A stretch of DNA of 64,000 bases, from positions 434,001 to 498,000 of the forward strand of contig NZ_BLXZ01000004.1 of the NCBI RefSeq assembly GCF_014193675.1, written 5' to 3'. The translations under genes and the position numbers were made by a program. The DNA is from Geomonas limicola (GTDB lineage Bacteria > Desulfobacterota > Desulfuromonadia > Geobacterales > Geobacteraceae). Under the pieces are notes generated by a model. That model had not been told where the DNA came from and ran no database searches. It was given only the letters and a program-made list of their open reading frames with translations. Each line of letters begins with the position of its first letter. Within the stretch, counting starts at the first letter, position 1. Below, in pieces: positions 17,404 through 28,428 of the stretch.

Positions 17404-18345
17404 ATGGAAGACTTCCACCACATATCCGTCCTGCCGGACGAGGTGCTCGCGGGCCTTGCCCCGCACGCCGGCGGGATCTACCTGGACGGCACCCTGGGGG
17501 GCGCGGGCCACGCGGGCCTGATCCTCTCCGCCTGCGGGCCGGACGGCATCCTGATCGGCTTCGACCGCGACGCCGACGCCCTCGCGGTGGCCCGGAAGCG
17601 GCTGGCCCCCTTCGGCGACCGGGCCCGGCTGGTTCAGAGAAATTTCGCCGAGGCCGCCGCGACGCTTGCCGAACTCGGCATCGACAGGATCGACGGTTTC
17701 GTCCTGGACCTCGGGGTCTCCTCCTACCAGCTCGACACCGGCGAGCGCGGCTTCAGCTTTCAGGTCGATGCCCCCCTGGACATGCGCATGGACCGCTCCG
17801 ACGGCCCGAGTGCCGCTGACCTGGTGAACACCCTTTCCGAGGCGGAGCTCTTCCGGATCATCTCGGAGTACGGCGAGGAGCGCTGGGCCAAGCGGGTGGC
17901 CGCCTTCATCGTGGCAGCCCGCGACAAGGAACCGATCCTCACCACCTTCCAGTTGGTGGACGTCATCAAGGGGGCGATCCCCAAGGCGAAGTGGGAGGAG
18001 CGTCTGCACCCGGCAACCCGGACCTTCCAGGGGCTGCGCATCGCGGTAAACGACGAACTGGGGAGCCTGGAGCGCGGTCTTAACGACCTGCTCGGCTTCC
18101 TGAAAAAGGGGGGGCGTGGCGCGGTGATCTCCTTCCACTCGCTGGAAGACCGCATCGTGAAGAACAGCTTCAGGGCCGCAGCCAGCGGCTGCAGCTGCCC
18201 CAAGGAACTCCCGGTCTGCGTCTGCGGTCGCGTGCCGCAGTTCAAGGTGCAAAGCGGCAAACCGCAACGCGCCGGCGATCAGGAATTGGCGGAGAACCCG
18301 CGTTCGCGCAGCGCGAAACTGCGGGTCATCGAGAAGATCATCTAA
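17404..18345 (+). CDS. rsmH: 16S rRNA (cytosine(1402)-N(4))-methyltransferase
   Basis: A 313-residue protein with [13 protein letters not shown] near the start, the SAM motif [23 protein letters not shown] and, near the C-terminus, [10 protein letters not shown]. It adds the N4-methyl group to C1402 of 16S rRNA in the decoding site. Its ATG follows the mraZ stop codon immediately, so translation is probably coupled. Confidence 0.96.
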   Translation: MEDFHHISVLPDEVLAGLAPHAGGIYLDGTLGGAGHAGLILSACGPDGILIGFDRDADALAVARKRLAPFGDRARLVQRNFAEAAATLAELGIDRIDGFVLDLGVSSYQLDTGERGFSFQVDAPLDMRMDRSDGPSAADLVNTLSEAELFRIISEYGEERWAKRVAAFIVAARDKEPILTTFQLVDVIKGAIPKAKWEERLHPATRTFQGLRIAVNDELGSLERGLNDLLGFLKKGGRGAVISFHSLEDRIVKNSFRAAASGCSCPKELPVCVCGRVPQFKVQSGKPQRAGDQELAENPRSRSAKLRVIEKII

Positions 18346-18360
18346 GAAGAGGGTTGTGTC

Positions 18361-18699
18361 ATGGGACAGAGTAAAGTTGCTTACGGCAAGGTCGCCGCAC
18401 CGGCGCGCACCGGAGCGGTCCCCAGCAGGGAAAGTCTGATCACGCTGCCGTACCTGACCGGGGTGATGGTGCTCCTTACCCTGGTGTCCATTTTCCACGT
18501 CTGGTCCCGGGTCGAGGTTATCGACCTGAACCTGAAGATCTCCGAGTCGGCCCGCCTGCTCAAGGAAGAGCAGCAGGAGAACAAGCGCCTCAAGGTCGAG
18601 GTGGCGTCCCTGAAGGCTCCGGCGCGCATCGAGGTGCTTGCCAAAGGTGAACTGGGCATGACCCTTCCGACTGAGCAGCAGGTGGTCCTGGTCAAGTGA
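18361..18699 (+). CDS. ftsL: Cell division protein FtsL
   Basis: A bitopic membrane protein of 112 residues. About 28 N-terminal cytoplasmic residues are followed by one transmembrane helix (LPYLTGVMVLLTLVSIFHVW) and a periplasmic coiled coil (KISESARLLKEEQQENKRLKVEV). This layout and the position between rsmH and ftsI identify FtsL. It belongs to the FtsQLB complex that activates FtsWI. Its stop codon overlaps the GTG start of ftsI. Confidence 0.88.
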   Translation: MGQSKVAYGKVAAPARTGAVPSRESLITLPYLTGVMVLLTLVSIFHVWSRVEVIDLNLKISESARLLKEEQQENKRLKVEVASLKAPARIEVLAKGELGMTLPTEQQVVLVK

Positions 18700-20675
18700 T
18701 CGAGAAACGGGAGAAATGGGCCAGGCTCCGGATGCGGACCGTGGCCGCCATCTTCGCCCTGGTTTTTGTAGTGACCGCCGGGCGTGCCTTCTATCTGCAG
18801 GTGCTGCAGAAAGAACGCCTGGTGAAGCTCGCCGAGAAACAGCACCAACGGGTGGTGGCGCTCACCCCGGGACGCGGTGGGATCTTCGATCAGCACAACG
18901 CACCTTTGGCCGTATCCATCGAGATGGACTCCTGCTACGCCGAGGTGAAGCACCTGGAGAACGTCCCGGAGGCGGCAACCAGGCTGGCACCGCTGCTGGG
19001 TTACAGCGTGGCGGAACTGGAGGCAAAACTAAAGGCGAGCCGCAACTTCGTCTGGTTGGGGCGCCGCCTGGCACCCGAGGCCGCCCAGAAGATCCGGGAC
19101 CTCGACCTCGAGGGGATCGGATTCGTCAAGGAGACCAAGCGCTTCTACCCGAACTCCGAGGTGGCGGCCCACGTCATCGGCTTCACCGGTACCGATCCCG
19201 GGGGGCTCGAGGGGGTGGAGAGAAAGTACGACTCCACCATCCTGGGGAACACCGGCTTCCTGGTCACCCAGCGCGACGCCCTGGGACGCGACATCGACCT
19301 GAAGCAGGCCGGCGAGGGGAAAAGCGGCACCAAGGGTAACAACGTCGTCCTTACCCTGGACAAGAACGTGCAGTACATAGCGGAGAAGGAACTCGCCCAG
19401 GCGGTCGTGAAAAACGGCGCCAAGGGGGGGATCGCGGTGGTGATGGAGCCGGAGACCGGGCGGGTGCTCGCCATGGCCAACTACCCGACCTTCAACCCGA
19501 ACAGCCCGTTCAAGTACGGTCCGACCACGCTGAGAAACCACGCCATCTCGGACAGCTTCGAACCGGGCTCCACCTTCAAGATCTTCCTGGTGGCGGCGGC
19601 GCTGGAAAATCACGCGATCCGGCCGGGGGACAGTTTCAACTGTGAGAACGGCGTCTACAACTTCGCGGGACGCACCATCCACGACACGCACAAGTACGCG
19701 ACGCTCACCGTGCCGCAGATCCTTAAGTACTCGAGTAACATCGGGGCGGCCAAGATCGGCAGCCGGCTCGGTCCCGAGCGGCTCTACGCGGCGCTCACCG
19801 GCTTCGGCTTCGGCGAGAAGAGCGACATCGACCTCCCCGGGGAAGCGGGGGGGCTGTTGCGCAAGCAGTCCAAGTGGTACGGCATCGACCTGGCCACCAT
19901 CTCCTTCGGGCAGGGGGTGACCGCCACCGCACTGCAGATCGCCACCGCGGTTTCCGCGGTCGCCAACGGTGGCAACCTGATGAAGCCCTACCTGGTGGAT
20001 CACATCGCCGACGATTCCGGTAACGTGATCAAGCAGTTCGGCCCCCAGGTCAAGCGTCGGGTGATCTCGCCGGACACGGCCAAGAAGGTGGCCCAGATGC
20101 TCGAGGGGGTGGTCAACGAGGGGGGGACCGGTACCGGGGCCGCCGTCGACGGCTACCGGGTCGCCGGCAAGACCGGCACCGCTCAAAAGGCCGATGGTCG
20201 CAGCTACTCGGCCAAGAAGCGCACCGCCTCGTTCGTCGGGTTCGTGCCCCTGGAGAACCCCAAGCTCACCATCCTCGTGGTGGTGGACGAGCCGACCACC
20301 AGCCCCTACGGCGGCGTGGTGGCGGCACCGGCCTTCAGCGCCATCGCCCAGCAGACCCTGTGCTACCTGAAGGTGCCCCTGGACCACTCGGCGAAGAAGA
20401 AGGCCGAACCGGTCCAGGAGAAGAAAGAAGCGCAGCCCGCGCCGGAGGCCGCCGAGGGGGGGACCGTCGAGGGGAGCGTGGTGGCGGGGAACGACGCCGG
20501 AAGTATGCCGAATTTCAGGGGCATGAGCATGCGCCAGGTACTGCGCATTATGGAAAAGCGCGGTCTCAATGTTAAACTGCAGGGGAGCGGCCGGGCCGTG
20601 GAACAAAGCCCGCCGCCGGGGAGCCGGATCACCACGCAGGATCCTGTCTGGGTCCGGTTCGTCCCGTCCGCATGA
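18696..20675 (+). CDS. ftsI: Septal peptidoglycan transpeptidase FtsI (PBP3) with PASTA domain
   Basis: A 659-residue class B penicillin-binding protein, starting with GTG that overlaps the ftsL stop. A membrane anchor lies at about residues 14-35. The pedestal domain follows, then the transpeptidase with S292-TFK, YSSN near 349 and KTGTAQK near 490. After an Ala/Lys/Glu-rich linker the C-terminus carries one PASTA domain (PNFRGMSMRQVLRIMEKRG). It cross-links septal peptidoglycan with FtsW. E. coli FtsI lacks PASTA, so this is closer to the SpoVD type seen in Firmicutes and some deltaproteobacteria-like groups. Confidence 0.93.
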   Translation: MIEKREKWARLRMRTVAAIFALVFVVTAGRAFYLQVLQKERLVKLAEKQHQRVVALTPGRGGIFDQHNAPLAVSIEMDSCYAEVKHLENVPEAATRLAPLLGYSVAELEAKLKASRNFVWLGRRLAPEAAQKIRDLDLEGIGFVKETKRFYPNSEVAAHVIGFTGTDPGGLEGVERKYDSTILGNTGFLVTQRDALGRDIDLKQAGEGKSGTKGNNVVLTLDKNVQYIAEKELAQAVVKNGAKGGIAVVMEPETGRVLAMANYPTFNPNSPFKYGPTTLRNHAISDSFEPGSTFKIFLVAAALENHAIRPGDSFNCENGVYNFAGRTIHDTHKYATLTVPQILKYSSNIGAAKIGSRLGPERLYAALTGFGFGEKSDIDLPGEAGGLLRKQSKWYGIDLATISFGQGVTATALQIATAVSAVANGGNLMKPYLVDHIADDSGNVIKQFGPQVKRRVISPDTAKKVAQMLEGVVNEGGTGTGAAVDGYRVAGKTGTAQKADGRSYSAKKRTASFVGFVPLENPKLTILVVVDEPTTSPYGGVVAAPAFSAIAQQTLCYLKVPLDHSAKKKAEPVQEKKEAQPAPEAAEGGTVEGSVVAGNDAGSMPNFRGMSMRQVLRIMEKRGLNVKLQGSGRAVEQSPPPGSRITTQDPVWVRFVPSA

Positions 20676-20692
20676 TATGAAATGGAGGTAGC

Positions 20693-22207
20693 ATGAAACT
20701 CCGGGATCTGTTGAGCTGTCTCGAAGGTGCCCAGGTAATCGGGAACAGCGATATTGAAATCGAGGCCCTGCACTACGACTCGCGCAGCGTCGGCCCAGGC
20801 GGGCTCTTCTTCGGGCTGCGCGGTGTGAAAAGTGATGGCTGCCAGTTTCTGGAAGCCGCGGTACACGGGGGGGCGGTCGCAGTCGTTGCGGACCGCCCCT
20901 GCGCCGTTGCCGGGGCCACCTTTGTCCAGGTGCCCGATGCGCGCCGGGCGATGAGCCTCTTGGCGGCGCGTTTCTACGGCGAGCCGACGGCGGCGATCCC
21001 GACCGTGGGGATCACCGGCACCAACGGCAAGACCACCACCAGCTACCTCATCGAAGGGGTGCTGGAAAAGGCGGGCGTCCCTGCCGCGGTACTGGGCACC
21101 ATCAGCTACCGCTTCGGCGACACGGACATCCCGGCTCCCAACACCACCCCGGAGTCGGTCGACCTGCAGCGCACCCTGCGCGAGCTGGTGGACCTGGGGG
21201 CGCGCGGCGTGGTCATGGAGGTCTCCTCGCACAGCCTCGAGCAGCGTCGTGCCGACGGCTGCGTCTTCGACGTCGCGGTCTTCACCAACCTGACCCGCGA
21301 TCACCTCGACTACCACCTCGACATGGAGTCCTACTTCGCCAGCAAGTTGCGGCTCTTCACCGACCTCAGCACCCCCGACGACCGCAAGCCGCGGCGCCGC
21401 GCCGTGGTGAACCTTGACGACCCCTACGGGCCGCGCATCAAGGCCGCCGCCAGCTGCCCCGTCTTGAGCTACGCCATGGCGGGCGACGCGGACGTGACCG
21501 TCGCCGAGATCAACTTCTCGGTCAACGGCATCAGCTGCCGGCTGAACACCCCCCGCGGCGAGCTGAGCCTCAACTCCGACCTCCTGGGACGCTTCAACCT
21601 GTACAACATCATGGCCGCCGTCACCGCCGGTATCGCCCTGGAGCTTCCCGACGAGGCGATCCGCGCCGGCATCGAGGGGCACAAAAAGGTGCCGGGCCGG
21701 GTCGAGCGGGTCAAGAACGACAAGGGGATCACCGTCCTGGTCGATTACGCCCACACCGGGGATGCCCTGGAGAACGTGCTCGCCACGGTAACCGAGCTGA
21801 AAACCAACCGGATCATCACCCTCTTTGGCTGCGGCGGCGACCGCGACAAGGGGAAGCGTCCCGTGATGGGGGAGATCGCTGCGCGCCTGAGCGATCTGGC
21901 CATCATCACCTCGGACAACCCGCGCACCGAAGATCCCCAGGCGATCCTGGCCGACGTGCGGGCCGGCGTGGCGCCGCTCGGGCTCAAGGAGTACCGCGTC
22001 GAGGAGCTGTCGGCAGGGTTCGAGCAGAAGGGGTTTGTCACCATCGAGAACCGCCGCGACGCGATCCGGGTGGCGATGCAGGCTGCGCGCCCGGGCGACA
22101 TCGTGGTCCTGGCCGGCAAGGGGCACGAGGACTACCAGATCATCGGCACCGTGAAGCACCACTTCGACGACCGCGAAGAGGCCGCCGAGGCGCTGAAGCA
22201 GCAGTAG
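20693..22207 (+). CDS. murE: UDP-MurNAc-tripeptide synthetase (meso-diaminopimelate adding)
   Basis: A 504-residue Mur ligase with the P-loop [10 protein letters not shown] (about 107-115), the conserved SSHSLEQ region and the C-terminal DNPRTEDP. The DNPR motif is the known marker for meso-diaminopimelate selection, so the stem peptide is predicted to be of the DAP type. The start at 20693 follows ATGGAGGTAGC. It adds the third residue in the cytoplasm. Confidence 0.96.
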   Translation: MKLRDLLSCLEGAQVIGNSDIEIEALHYDSRSVGPGGLFFGLRGVKSDGCQFLEAAVHGGAVAVVADRPCAVAGATFVQVPDARRAMSLLAARFYGEPTAAIPTVGITGTNGKTTTSYLIEGVLEKAGVPAAVLGTISYRFGDTDIPAPNTTPESVDLQRTLRELVDLGARGVVMEVSSHSLEQRRADGCVFDVAVFTNLTRDHLDYHLDMESYFASKLRLFTDLSTPDDRKPRRRAVVNLDDPYGPRIKAAASCPVLSYAMAGDADVTVAEINFSVNGISCRLNTPRGELSLNSDLLGRFNLYNIMAAVTAGIALELPDEAIRAGIEGHKKVPGRVERVKNDKGITVLVDYAHTGDALENVLATVTELKTNRIITLFGCGGDRDKGKRPVMGEIAARLSDLAIITSDNPRTEDPQAILADVRAGVAPLGLKEYRVEELSAGFEQKGFVTIENRRDAIRVAMQAARPGDIVVLAGKGHEDYQIIGTVKHHFDDREEAAEALKQQ

Positions 22208-22276
22208 CTGTATCGAATATCGGACACATCCGCATGATCGGATCGGTCCGCTTAAAAATATCGAGCAGGAGCAGTA

Positions 22277-23686
22277 ATGGCACCATTTACCCTTGAAGAG
22301 CTGGCCCAGGCAACCGGCGGCACCGTGCTGGGCGAGGTGGGCGCGAGCGCAACCGGCGTCTCCACCGACTCGCGCAGCGTTTCGGGCGGACAGCTCTTCG
22401 TGGCCTTGCGGGGCGAGCGCTTCGACGGCCATGACTTTATCCCCGCCGCGGCGCAGCGCGGCGTCACCCTGTTCCTGGTGGACGCCGCCTGGCAGGCGGC
22501 CCATGAGCTCCCGGCCGGCTGCTCTGCGGTAGTGGTTGCCGACACCCTGAAGGCCCTGGGCGACCTGGCAGCCTGGCACCGGCGCCGCTTCAAGATCAAG
22601 GTAGTGGGAATTACCGGCAGTAACGGCAAGACCACGACCAAGGAGATGCTGGCGCGCATCCTGACCCAGACCGGCCCGGGCCTTAAGACCGAGGGGAACC
22701 TCAATAACCTGATCGGCCTGCCGCTCACCCTGTTGCGCCTCACCGGCAAGGAGCGCTGGGCCGTTTTGGAAATGGGGATGAGCGCCTTCGGGGAGATCGA
22801 CCGCCTGGCGGAGATCGCGGCACCGGACCTGGGGATCATCACTAACGCCTTCCCGGCGCACCTGGAGACCCTGGGGAGCGTGGAAGGGGTAGCCAAGGCC
22901 AAGGGGGAGCTCTTCCTGCGTCTGAAAGACGGCGCCTTTGCCATCTACAACGTAGACGATCCGCTCATCTCCAAGTGCCCGACCCACGCCGACGTGAACC
23001 GGCTCACCTTCGGCCTGCGCGGCGCCGAGGTAAGTAGCGCCTCCATCAAGAGCCTGGGCAAGAAGGGTGAAAGCTTCACCCTGCGGCTCCCCGGCGAAGA
23101 GTTCCCGGTAGAGCTCGCCGCCTATGGCCGCCACAACATCTATAACGCGTTGGCGGCGGCCGCCGCGGCCTACGCGCTGGGGATTCCCGGCGAGGTGATC
23201 AAGCAGGGGCTCGAGGAGTTCACCCCGTACGACAAGCGCTTCCAGCTGGAGGAGCATGCCGGAGTGGTGCTGGTCGACGACAGCTACAACGCCAATCCCG
23301 CCTCGATGAACGCGGCACTCACGACCCTGAAGGAGATCTGCGATGCCGGTCGTGCCGTGGCGGTTTTGGGCGACATGCTCGAGCTCGGGCTGGGGACCGA
23401 AGAGGCCCACCGTGAGCTCGGCAGGCAGGCCGCGGCCAACGTGGAGCGGCTCTACCTCCTGGGCGACCTGGGTAAGCTGATTGCCGAAGGTGCCCTGGGT
23501 GCCGGAATGAAATCCGATCAGGTCCTGGTGGCGCAGAGCCACGAAGAGATCGCCACGGACCTGCTGGCCTGGTTGCAGCCGGGCGATTGTGTATTGGTCA
23601 AGGGTTCCCGCGGCATGCGCATGGAGCGGGTGGCGCAGGCGGTGCGGGATGCCCTGGAGACTCCGGTGCAAGGAGGAAATAACTGA
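22277..23686 (+). CDS. murF: UDP-MurNAc-tripeptide:D-Ala-D-Ala ligase
   Basis: A 469-residue Mur ligase: N-terminal [18 protein letters not shown] uridine-binding region, P-loop [13 protein letters not shown], and [14 protein letters not shown] with LGDMLELG in the C-terminal half, all MurF signatures. It completes the UDP-MurNAc-pentapeptide by adding D-Ala-D-Ala, the product of the Ddl encoded further along this cluster. Its stop overlaps the mraY start. Confidence 0.96.
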   Translation: MAPFTLEELAQATGGTVLGEVGASATGVSTDSRSVSGGQLFVALRGERFDGHDFIPAAAQRGVTLFLVDAAWQAAHELPAGCSAVVVADTLKALGDLAAWHRRRFKIKVVGITGSNGKTTTKEMLARILTQTGPGLKTEGNLNNLIGLPLTLLRLTGKERWAVLEMGMSAFGEIDRLAEIAAPDLGIITNAFPAHLETLGSVEGVAKAKGELFLRLKDGAFAIYNVDDPLISKCPTHADVNRLTFGLRGAEVSSASIKSLGKKGESFTLRLPGEEFPVELAAYGRHNIYNALAAAAAAYALGIPGEVIKQGLEEFTPYDKRFQLEEHAGVVLVDDSYNANPASMNAALTTLKEICDAGRAVAVLGDMLELGLGTEEAHRELGRQAAANVERLYLLGDLGKLIAEGALGAGMKSDQVLVAQSHEEIATDLLAWLQPGDCVLVKGSRGMRMERVAQAVRDALETPVQGGNN

Positions 23687-24762
23687 TGCTGTACCACCTG
23701 CTCTTCCCGCTCGCCTCGAGCTACAAGCTGTTCAACGTCTTCAAGTACCTGACCTTCCGCACCATCTACGCCATGATCACGGCGCTGGTGCTTTCCTTCA
23801 TCGTGGGCCCCTGGGTGATCCGCAAGCTGGAGGGGCTGCAGGCCCGCCAGGTGATCCGCACCGACGGCCCCGAGTCGCACCTGAAAAAACAGGGGACCCC
23901 CACCATGGGCGGCGTCCTCATCCTGGTCTGCATCATCGTCCCGACCCTGCTCTGGGCCGACCTGCGAAACGCCTTCATCTGGCTTACCCTCTTCATCATC
24001 GGCGGCTACGGCCTCTTGGGCTTCTTCGACGACTACAAGAAGGTGGTGGAAAAGAACCCGAAAGGGCTCTCGCCGCGCCAGAAGATGTTCTGGCAGATCC
24101 TTCTGGCCGGCGCCGTCGCCATCACGCTCTACAACCTCCCCGGTTTCTCCACCGAACTCTATCTCCCCTTCTTCAAGAAGGTGCACCCCGAGCTGGGACT
24201 GCTCTTCATCCCGTTTGTCACCATCGTCATCGTGGGGGCGAGTAACGCGGTCAACCTGACCGACGGCCTGGACGGTCTGGCCATCGGGCCGGTCGCCATC
24301 AACGCCGCGACCTACATGCTCTTTTGCTACATCGCCGGCAACGCCAAGCTCTCGGGTTACCTGGCGATCCCGTACGTGCCGGGTGCCGGCGAACTGGCGG
24401 TCCTCTGCGGCGCGGTCATCGGCGCGGGACTTGGGTTTCTCTGGTACAACTCGTACCCCGCCGAGGTCTTCATGGGCGACGTCGGCTCGCTCGCCCTGGG
24501 CGGCGGTCTGGGAACCCTGGCGGTCCTCACCAAGCAGGAGATCCTCCTGGTGATCGTGGGGGGCGTCTTCGTGGTCGAGGCGCTCTCGGTCATCTTCCAG
24601 GTCGGCTCCTACAAGTACCGCGGCAAACGCATCTTCAGGATGGCGCCGATCCACCACCACTTCGAACTGAAAGGTGTGGCGGAGCCCAAGATCATCGTGC
24701 GGTTCTGGATCATCACCATCATCCTCGCGCTGGTGGCGATCTCGACCCTGAAGATGAGGTAG
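23686..24762 (+). CDS. mraY: Phospho-MurNAc-pentapeptide translocase
   Basis: A 358-residue polytopic membrane enzyme with about ten helices and the catalytic cytoplasmic loops: [15 protein letters not shown] (Asp-Asp), [10 protein letters not shown] and [10 protein letters not shown] (the HHH motif). It transfers phospho-MurNAc-pentapeptide to undecaprenyl phosphate, forming lipid I. Start and stop overlap with murF shows tight coupling. Confidence 0.97.
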   Translation: MLYHLLFPLASSYKLFNVFKYLTFRTIYAMITALVLSFIVGPWVIRKLEGLQARQVIRTDGPESHLKKQGTPTMGGVLILVCIIVPTLLWADLRNAFIWLTLFIIGGYGLLGFFDDYKKVVEKNPKGLSPRQKMFWQILLAGAVAITLYNLPGFSTELYLPFFKKVHPELGLLFIPFVTIVIVGASNAVNLTDGLDGLAIGPVAINAATYMLFCYIAGNAKLSGYLAIPYVPGAGELAVLCGAVIGAGLGFLWYNSYPAEVFMGDVGSLALGGGLGTLAVLTKQEILLVIVGGVFVVEALSVIFQVGSYKYRGKRIFRMAPIHHHFELKGVAEPKIIVRFWIITIILALVAISTLKMR

Positions 24763-24893
24763 CGGGCCTAAGCGGATACTCACCATTTTTTCCGCAAATC
24801 AGGGTGGTTTTGAGGTAGTATGCTGAGTTTTTCGGGGACGTTCCGCCCCCGGCGGGGCCCGCCCCGGACTTCGGCATGGCAAGGCGAAAAATG

Positions 24894-26255
24894 ATGGAAC
24901 TGAACGACAAAAATGTTTTGGTGGTGGGACTGGCCCGCACGGGGGTGGCGGTGGTGCGCTTTCTGGCGCAGCAGGGCGCCCAGGTGACCGTGACGGACAT
25001 GCGCGACGAGGAGAAACTCGCCGAGAGCCTGGCGGAGTTGTCCGACCTGGAGCTCAACCTGGAGCTGGGGCGCCACGTGCCGCACAGCTTTTTGATGGCG
25101 GACCTCATCGTGGTAAGCCCGGGCGTCCCCATGGACATCAAGCCGCTTCAGATGGCGCGCTCCCAGCACCGTCGCGTGGTGAGCGAGGTGGAACTCGCCT
25201 CCTGGTTCATCAACGCTCCCATGGTCGCCATCACCGGCACCAACGGCAAGACCACCACGACCACCCTTACCGGCGAGATCTTCAAGGCCTGCGGCTTTGA
25301 CACCTTTGTCGGCGGCAACATCGGCCGTCCGCTCATCGAGCTGGCCAGCTCCGGCGAGCGGGTGGACCGCGTCGTTGTGGAACTCTCTTCCTTCCAACTG
25401 GAGGGGATCGAGAGCCTGCGCCCCAACGTGGCGGTGCTTCTGAACCTGACCGAGGACCACCTGGACCGCTACGCGAGCTTCCAGGAGTACATCGACGCCA
25501 AGTTGCGCATCTTCGAGAACCAGACCCCCGAGGATTTCGCGGTCCTGAACATCGACGACCCGCTGGTCGCCGCCTGCGCCGACAAGCTCACGGCACGCGT
25601 CTTCCCGATGAGTCGGCTTCAGGAACTGGAAGAGGGGATCAGCTACCGCGACGGGTTCATCACCTTTGCCCACAGCGGCAGGGTGCTCCGCTTCGGGACC
25701 GACGGTTTCCGCCTCAAAGGGGTGCACAACCTGGACAACATCATGGCGAGCCTTGCCGCGACGCTCCTCCTGCGCTGCGACGGCGACTGCGCCTACCAGG
25801 CGGTGAGCACCTTCAAGGGGCTCCCGCACCGCATGGAGTTCGTCACCGAGTTTAACGGAGTCTCCTGGTACGAGGACTCCAAGGGTACCAACGTGGGGAG
25901 CGTAGTGAAGTCGCTGGAGAGCTTTCCCGCCAACATCACCCTGATCGCCGGCGGCAAGGACAAGGGTGGCTCCTACCAGCCTCTGGCCGACCTGGTCGCC
26001 AGCCGGGTGAGCCACCTGGTCCTCATCGGCGAGGCGCGGGTGCGCATCAACGAGGAGCTCGGTCACCTGACCGATACCCACCTCACCTCGAGTCTCGAGG
26101 AGGCGGTGGAACTCGCCGGCAAGCTGACCCAGTCGGGCGGCGTGGTACTCTTCTCGCCGGCCTGCTCCAGCTTCGACATGTTCAAGGATTACGCGGAGCG
26201 CGCCGAGCGCTTCAAGGCCGCGGTACGCGCACTCGAAGAGGAGGCCACGCGGTGA
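24894..26255 (+). CDS. murD: UDP-N-acetylmuramoylalanine--D-glutamate ligase
   Basis: A Mur ligase of 453 residues from ATG 24894. Starts at 24876 and 24891 are also open; I prefer 24894 because AAGGCG lies at a good distance and the product begins [17 protein letters not shown]. The P-loop is [12 protein letters not shown], followed by [20 protein letters not shown] and, in the C-terminal domain, [11 protein letters not shown] and [10 protein letters not shown]. It adds D-Glu. A 131-bp gap after mraY, unusual in this packed cluster, contains a GC-rich hairpin near 24845 and could hold an internal promoter. Confidence 0.95.
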   Translation: MELNDKNVLVVGLARTGVAVVRFLAQQGAQVTVTDMRDEEKLAESLAELSDLELNLELGRHVPHSFLMADLIVVSPGVPMDIKPLQMARSQHRRVVSEVELASWFINAPMVAITGTNGKTTTTTLTGEIFKACGFDTFVGGNIGRPLIELASSGERVDRVVVELSSFQLEGIESLRPNVAVLLNLTEDHLDRYASFQEYIDAKLRIFENQTPEDFAVLNIDDPLVAACADKLTARVFPMSRLQELEEGISYRDGFITFAHSGRVLRFGTDGFRLKGVHNLDNIMASLAATLLLRCDGDCAYQAVSTFKGLPHRMEFVTEFNGVSWYEDSKGTNVGSVVKSLESFPANITLIAGGKDKGGSYQPLADLVASRVSHLVLIGEARVRINEELGHLTDTHLTSSLEEAVELAGKLTQSGGVVLFSPACSSFDMFKDYAERAERFKAAVRALEEEATR

Positions 26256-27355
26256 AACGGGTTGAGGGGTTCGACATCATAGTCCTCGTCATGGCGGTGA
26301 TCCTCACCTGCTTCGGCGTGGTCATGGTCTACTCCGCCTCCTCGGTGATGGCAGCCAAGAAGTTCCACGACGGGTTCTACTTCTTGAAGCGCCAATCCCT
26401 CTTCGCCCTGATCGGGTTCATTGGCATGGGCGTTTTGATGCAGATCGACTACCACGTCTGGAAGAAGTGGGCGGTGCCGCTCTTTTTCACCTGTTTCTTC
26501 CTGCTCCTTCTGGTGTTTCTCCCCGGCATCGGCGGGACCGCCAAGGGTGCCTCGCGCTGGATCCGGCTTCCCGGGTTCAACTTCCAGCCCTCCGAACTGG
26601 CCAAGGTGGCGCTCATCATCTACATGGCCTACTCGCTGGACAAGCGCCAGGACAAGCTGAAGCAGTTCATGTCGGGCTTCTTCCCGTACCTGTTGATCCT
26701 GGGCGTCTTCATCGTGGTGCTCCTGTGCCAGCACGACATGGGTGCCGCCATGACCATGGGGGCGGTCGCCATCGTGATGCTCTTTGCCGCCGGGACCCGG
26801 GTGCAGTACATCGTCGGCATGCTCCTGGTCGCGCTCCCCGGCGTCTGCTTCCTGATCTTCACCAAGGCCTACCGGATGCGGCGCATCACGGCCTTCCTGG
26901 ATCCCTGGCAGGATCCCACCGACGCCGGATTCCAGATCATCCAGTCCTGGCTGGCCCTGGGGACCGGCGGGATCTTTGGGCAGGGGCTGGGCGAGGGGAA
27001 ACAGAAGCTTTTCTACCTCCCCGAGGCGCACACCGACTTCATCCTGTCGGTCTGCGGCGAGGAGCTGGGTTTCATCGGCGTCATCGTGATAGCCTCCATG
27101 TTCCTGTTGCTGGTGCAGCGCTCCATACGGGTGGCGATTGCGGCCGAGGATAACTTCGGTCGCTTCCTTGCGTTCGGGATCGCGATTCTCATCGGGCTGG
27201 AAGGTTTCATCAACATGGCGGTGGTCACCGGGATGCTCCCCACCAAGGGGATCGCGCTTCCCTTCGTGAGCTACGGTGGCAGCTCGCTGATTATCACACT
27301 CTGCGCGGTGGGCATCCTGCTCAACGTGTCCACCAAGATGAGGGTTGCGGCATGA
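26252..27355 (+). CDS. ftsW: Lipid II polymerase / SEDS protein FtsW
   Basis: A 367-residue SEDS-family membrane protein with about ten helices, starting with GTG that overlaps the murD stop. Conserved features include [29 protein letters not shown], the [20 protein letters not shown] loop and PFVSYGGSS near the C-terminus. FtsW polymerises lipid II at the septum in partnership with FtsI. Position between murD and murG distinguishes it from RodA. Confidence 0.96.
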   Translation: MKRVEGFDIIVLVMAVILTCFGVVMVYSASSVMAAKKFHDGFYFLKRQSLFALIGFIGMGVLMQIDYHVWKKWAVPLFFTCFFLLLLVFLPGIGGTAKGASRWIRLPGFNFQPSELAKVALIIYMAYSLDKRQDKLKQFMSGFFPYLLILGVFIVVLLCQHDMGAAMTMGAVAIVMLFAAGTRVQYIVGMLLVALPGVCFLIFTKAYRMRRITAFLDPWQDPTDAGFQIIQSWLALGTGGIFGQGLGEGKQKLFYLPEAHTDFILSVCGEELGFIGVIVIASMFLLLVQRSIRVAIAAEDNFGRFLAFGIAILIGLEGFINMAVVTGMLPTKGIALPFVSYGGSSLIITLCAVGILLNVSTKMRVAA

Positions 27356-28425
27356 GGCTGGTCATTGCAGGAGGCGGTACGGGGGGGCACCTCTTTCCCG
27401 GCATAGCGATTGCCGAGGAGTTCCTGGCGCTCAACCCGGCCAACGAGGTGCTCTTCGTCGGCACGAGCCACGGCATCGAGGCGCGCCTGCTCCCCAAGCT
27501 CGGCTACCCGCTGGCCCTCATCTCGGCAAGCGGCGTGAAGGGGCTCGGCACGGCCAAAAAGTTCCTGAGCGCGGGGCGCATGCTCTACGGCTACGCCCAG
27601 TCCCGGAAGATCCTGAAGGAGTTCCAGCCCGACCTGGTGCTCGGTGTCGGCGGCTACGCTTCGGCTCCCCTGGTCATGGCGGCACGCGGCATGGGGATCA
27701 AGAGTTTCATCCACGAGCAAAACGCCTTCCCCGGCCTGGCCAACAAACTTTTGGGGCGGTTCGTGGCGCGCGTCTTCATCTCCATGAAGGAGGCCGAGAC
27801 CTTCTTCCCGAAGAACAGCACGCTCATGACCGGCAACCCGATCCGCAAGGAGATCCTCTGGGGCTTCCAGGAGCGCGCCCAGCGCGTCAGCGAGGTCTTC
27901 AGCCTGTTGATCTTCGGTGGCAGCGCCGGCGCGCACCGCATCAACACGGCGGTCATCGAGGCGCTTCCTTTTCTGGAGGGTGTGAAGGAGAAGCTGCGCA
28001 TCACCCATCAGACCGGTGAAAAGGACCAGGTGCTGGTGCGCGATGCCTACCGCACCGCCGGGTTTCAGGCCCAGGTGACCAGTTTCATCGACAACATGTC
28101 CGCCGCCTACGGAGCCGCCGACCTGGTGGTCTGCCGTGCCGGAGCGACCACCATCGCCGAGATCACCGCCTGCGGCAAGGCCTGCGTATTCATACCGTTT
28201 CCCTACGCCACCGACGACCACCAGCGCAAAAACGCTGAGTCGCTGGTGAACGAAGGGGCCGGTTTCCTCATCGTGGAGGAGGATTTAAGCGGGGAGGTCC
28301 TGGCCACGCAGGTGAGGGAACTCATGGAAGACCCGAAACGCCTGGCCGCCGTGGAGCGCAACGCCCGAGGCCTCGCGCAACTCGACGCCGCCCAGGTCAT
28401 CGTGTCGGCGATGATGGAAAAATAG
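27352..28425 (+). CDS. murG: UDP-GlcNAc:lipid I GlcNAc transferase
   Basis: A 357-residue GT28 glycosyltransferase with GGGTGGHLFPGIAIAEE at the N-terminus (G loops), FIHEQNAFPG and, in the C-terminal domain, RAGATTIAEITACGKAC and PFPYATDDHQRKNAESL. It converts lipid I to lipid II at the inner membrane. The ATG overlaps the ftsW stop. An 86-bp gap carrying an inverted-repeat element separates it from murC. Confidence 0.97.
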   Translation: MRLVIAGGGTGGHLFPGIAIAEEFLALNPANEVLFVGTSHGIEARLLPKLGYPLALISASGVKGLGTAKKFLSAGRMLYGYAQSRKILKEFQPDLVLGVGGYASAPLVMAARGMGIKSFIHEQNAFPGLANKLLGRFVARVFISMKEAETFFPKNSTLMTGNPIRKEILWGFQERAQRVSEVFSLLIFGGSAGAHRINTAVIEALPFLEGVKEKLRITHQTGEKDQVLVRDAYRTAGFQAQVTSFIDNMSAAYGAADLVVCRAGATTIAEITACGKACVFIPFPYATDDHQRKNAESLVNEGAGFLIVEEDLSGEVLATQVRELMEDPKRLAAVERNARGLAQLDAAQVIVSAMMEK

Positions 28426-28428
28426 AAA

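Noticed and set aside
20363..23671. Very long open frame (1102 codons) on the minus strand across ftsI, murE and murF
   Set aside because: It is antisense to three well-supported Mur/Fts genes. It shows the low-complexity Arg/Gly/His-rich composition of a shadow frame in GC-rich DNA and has no recognisable domain.
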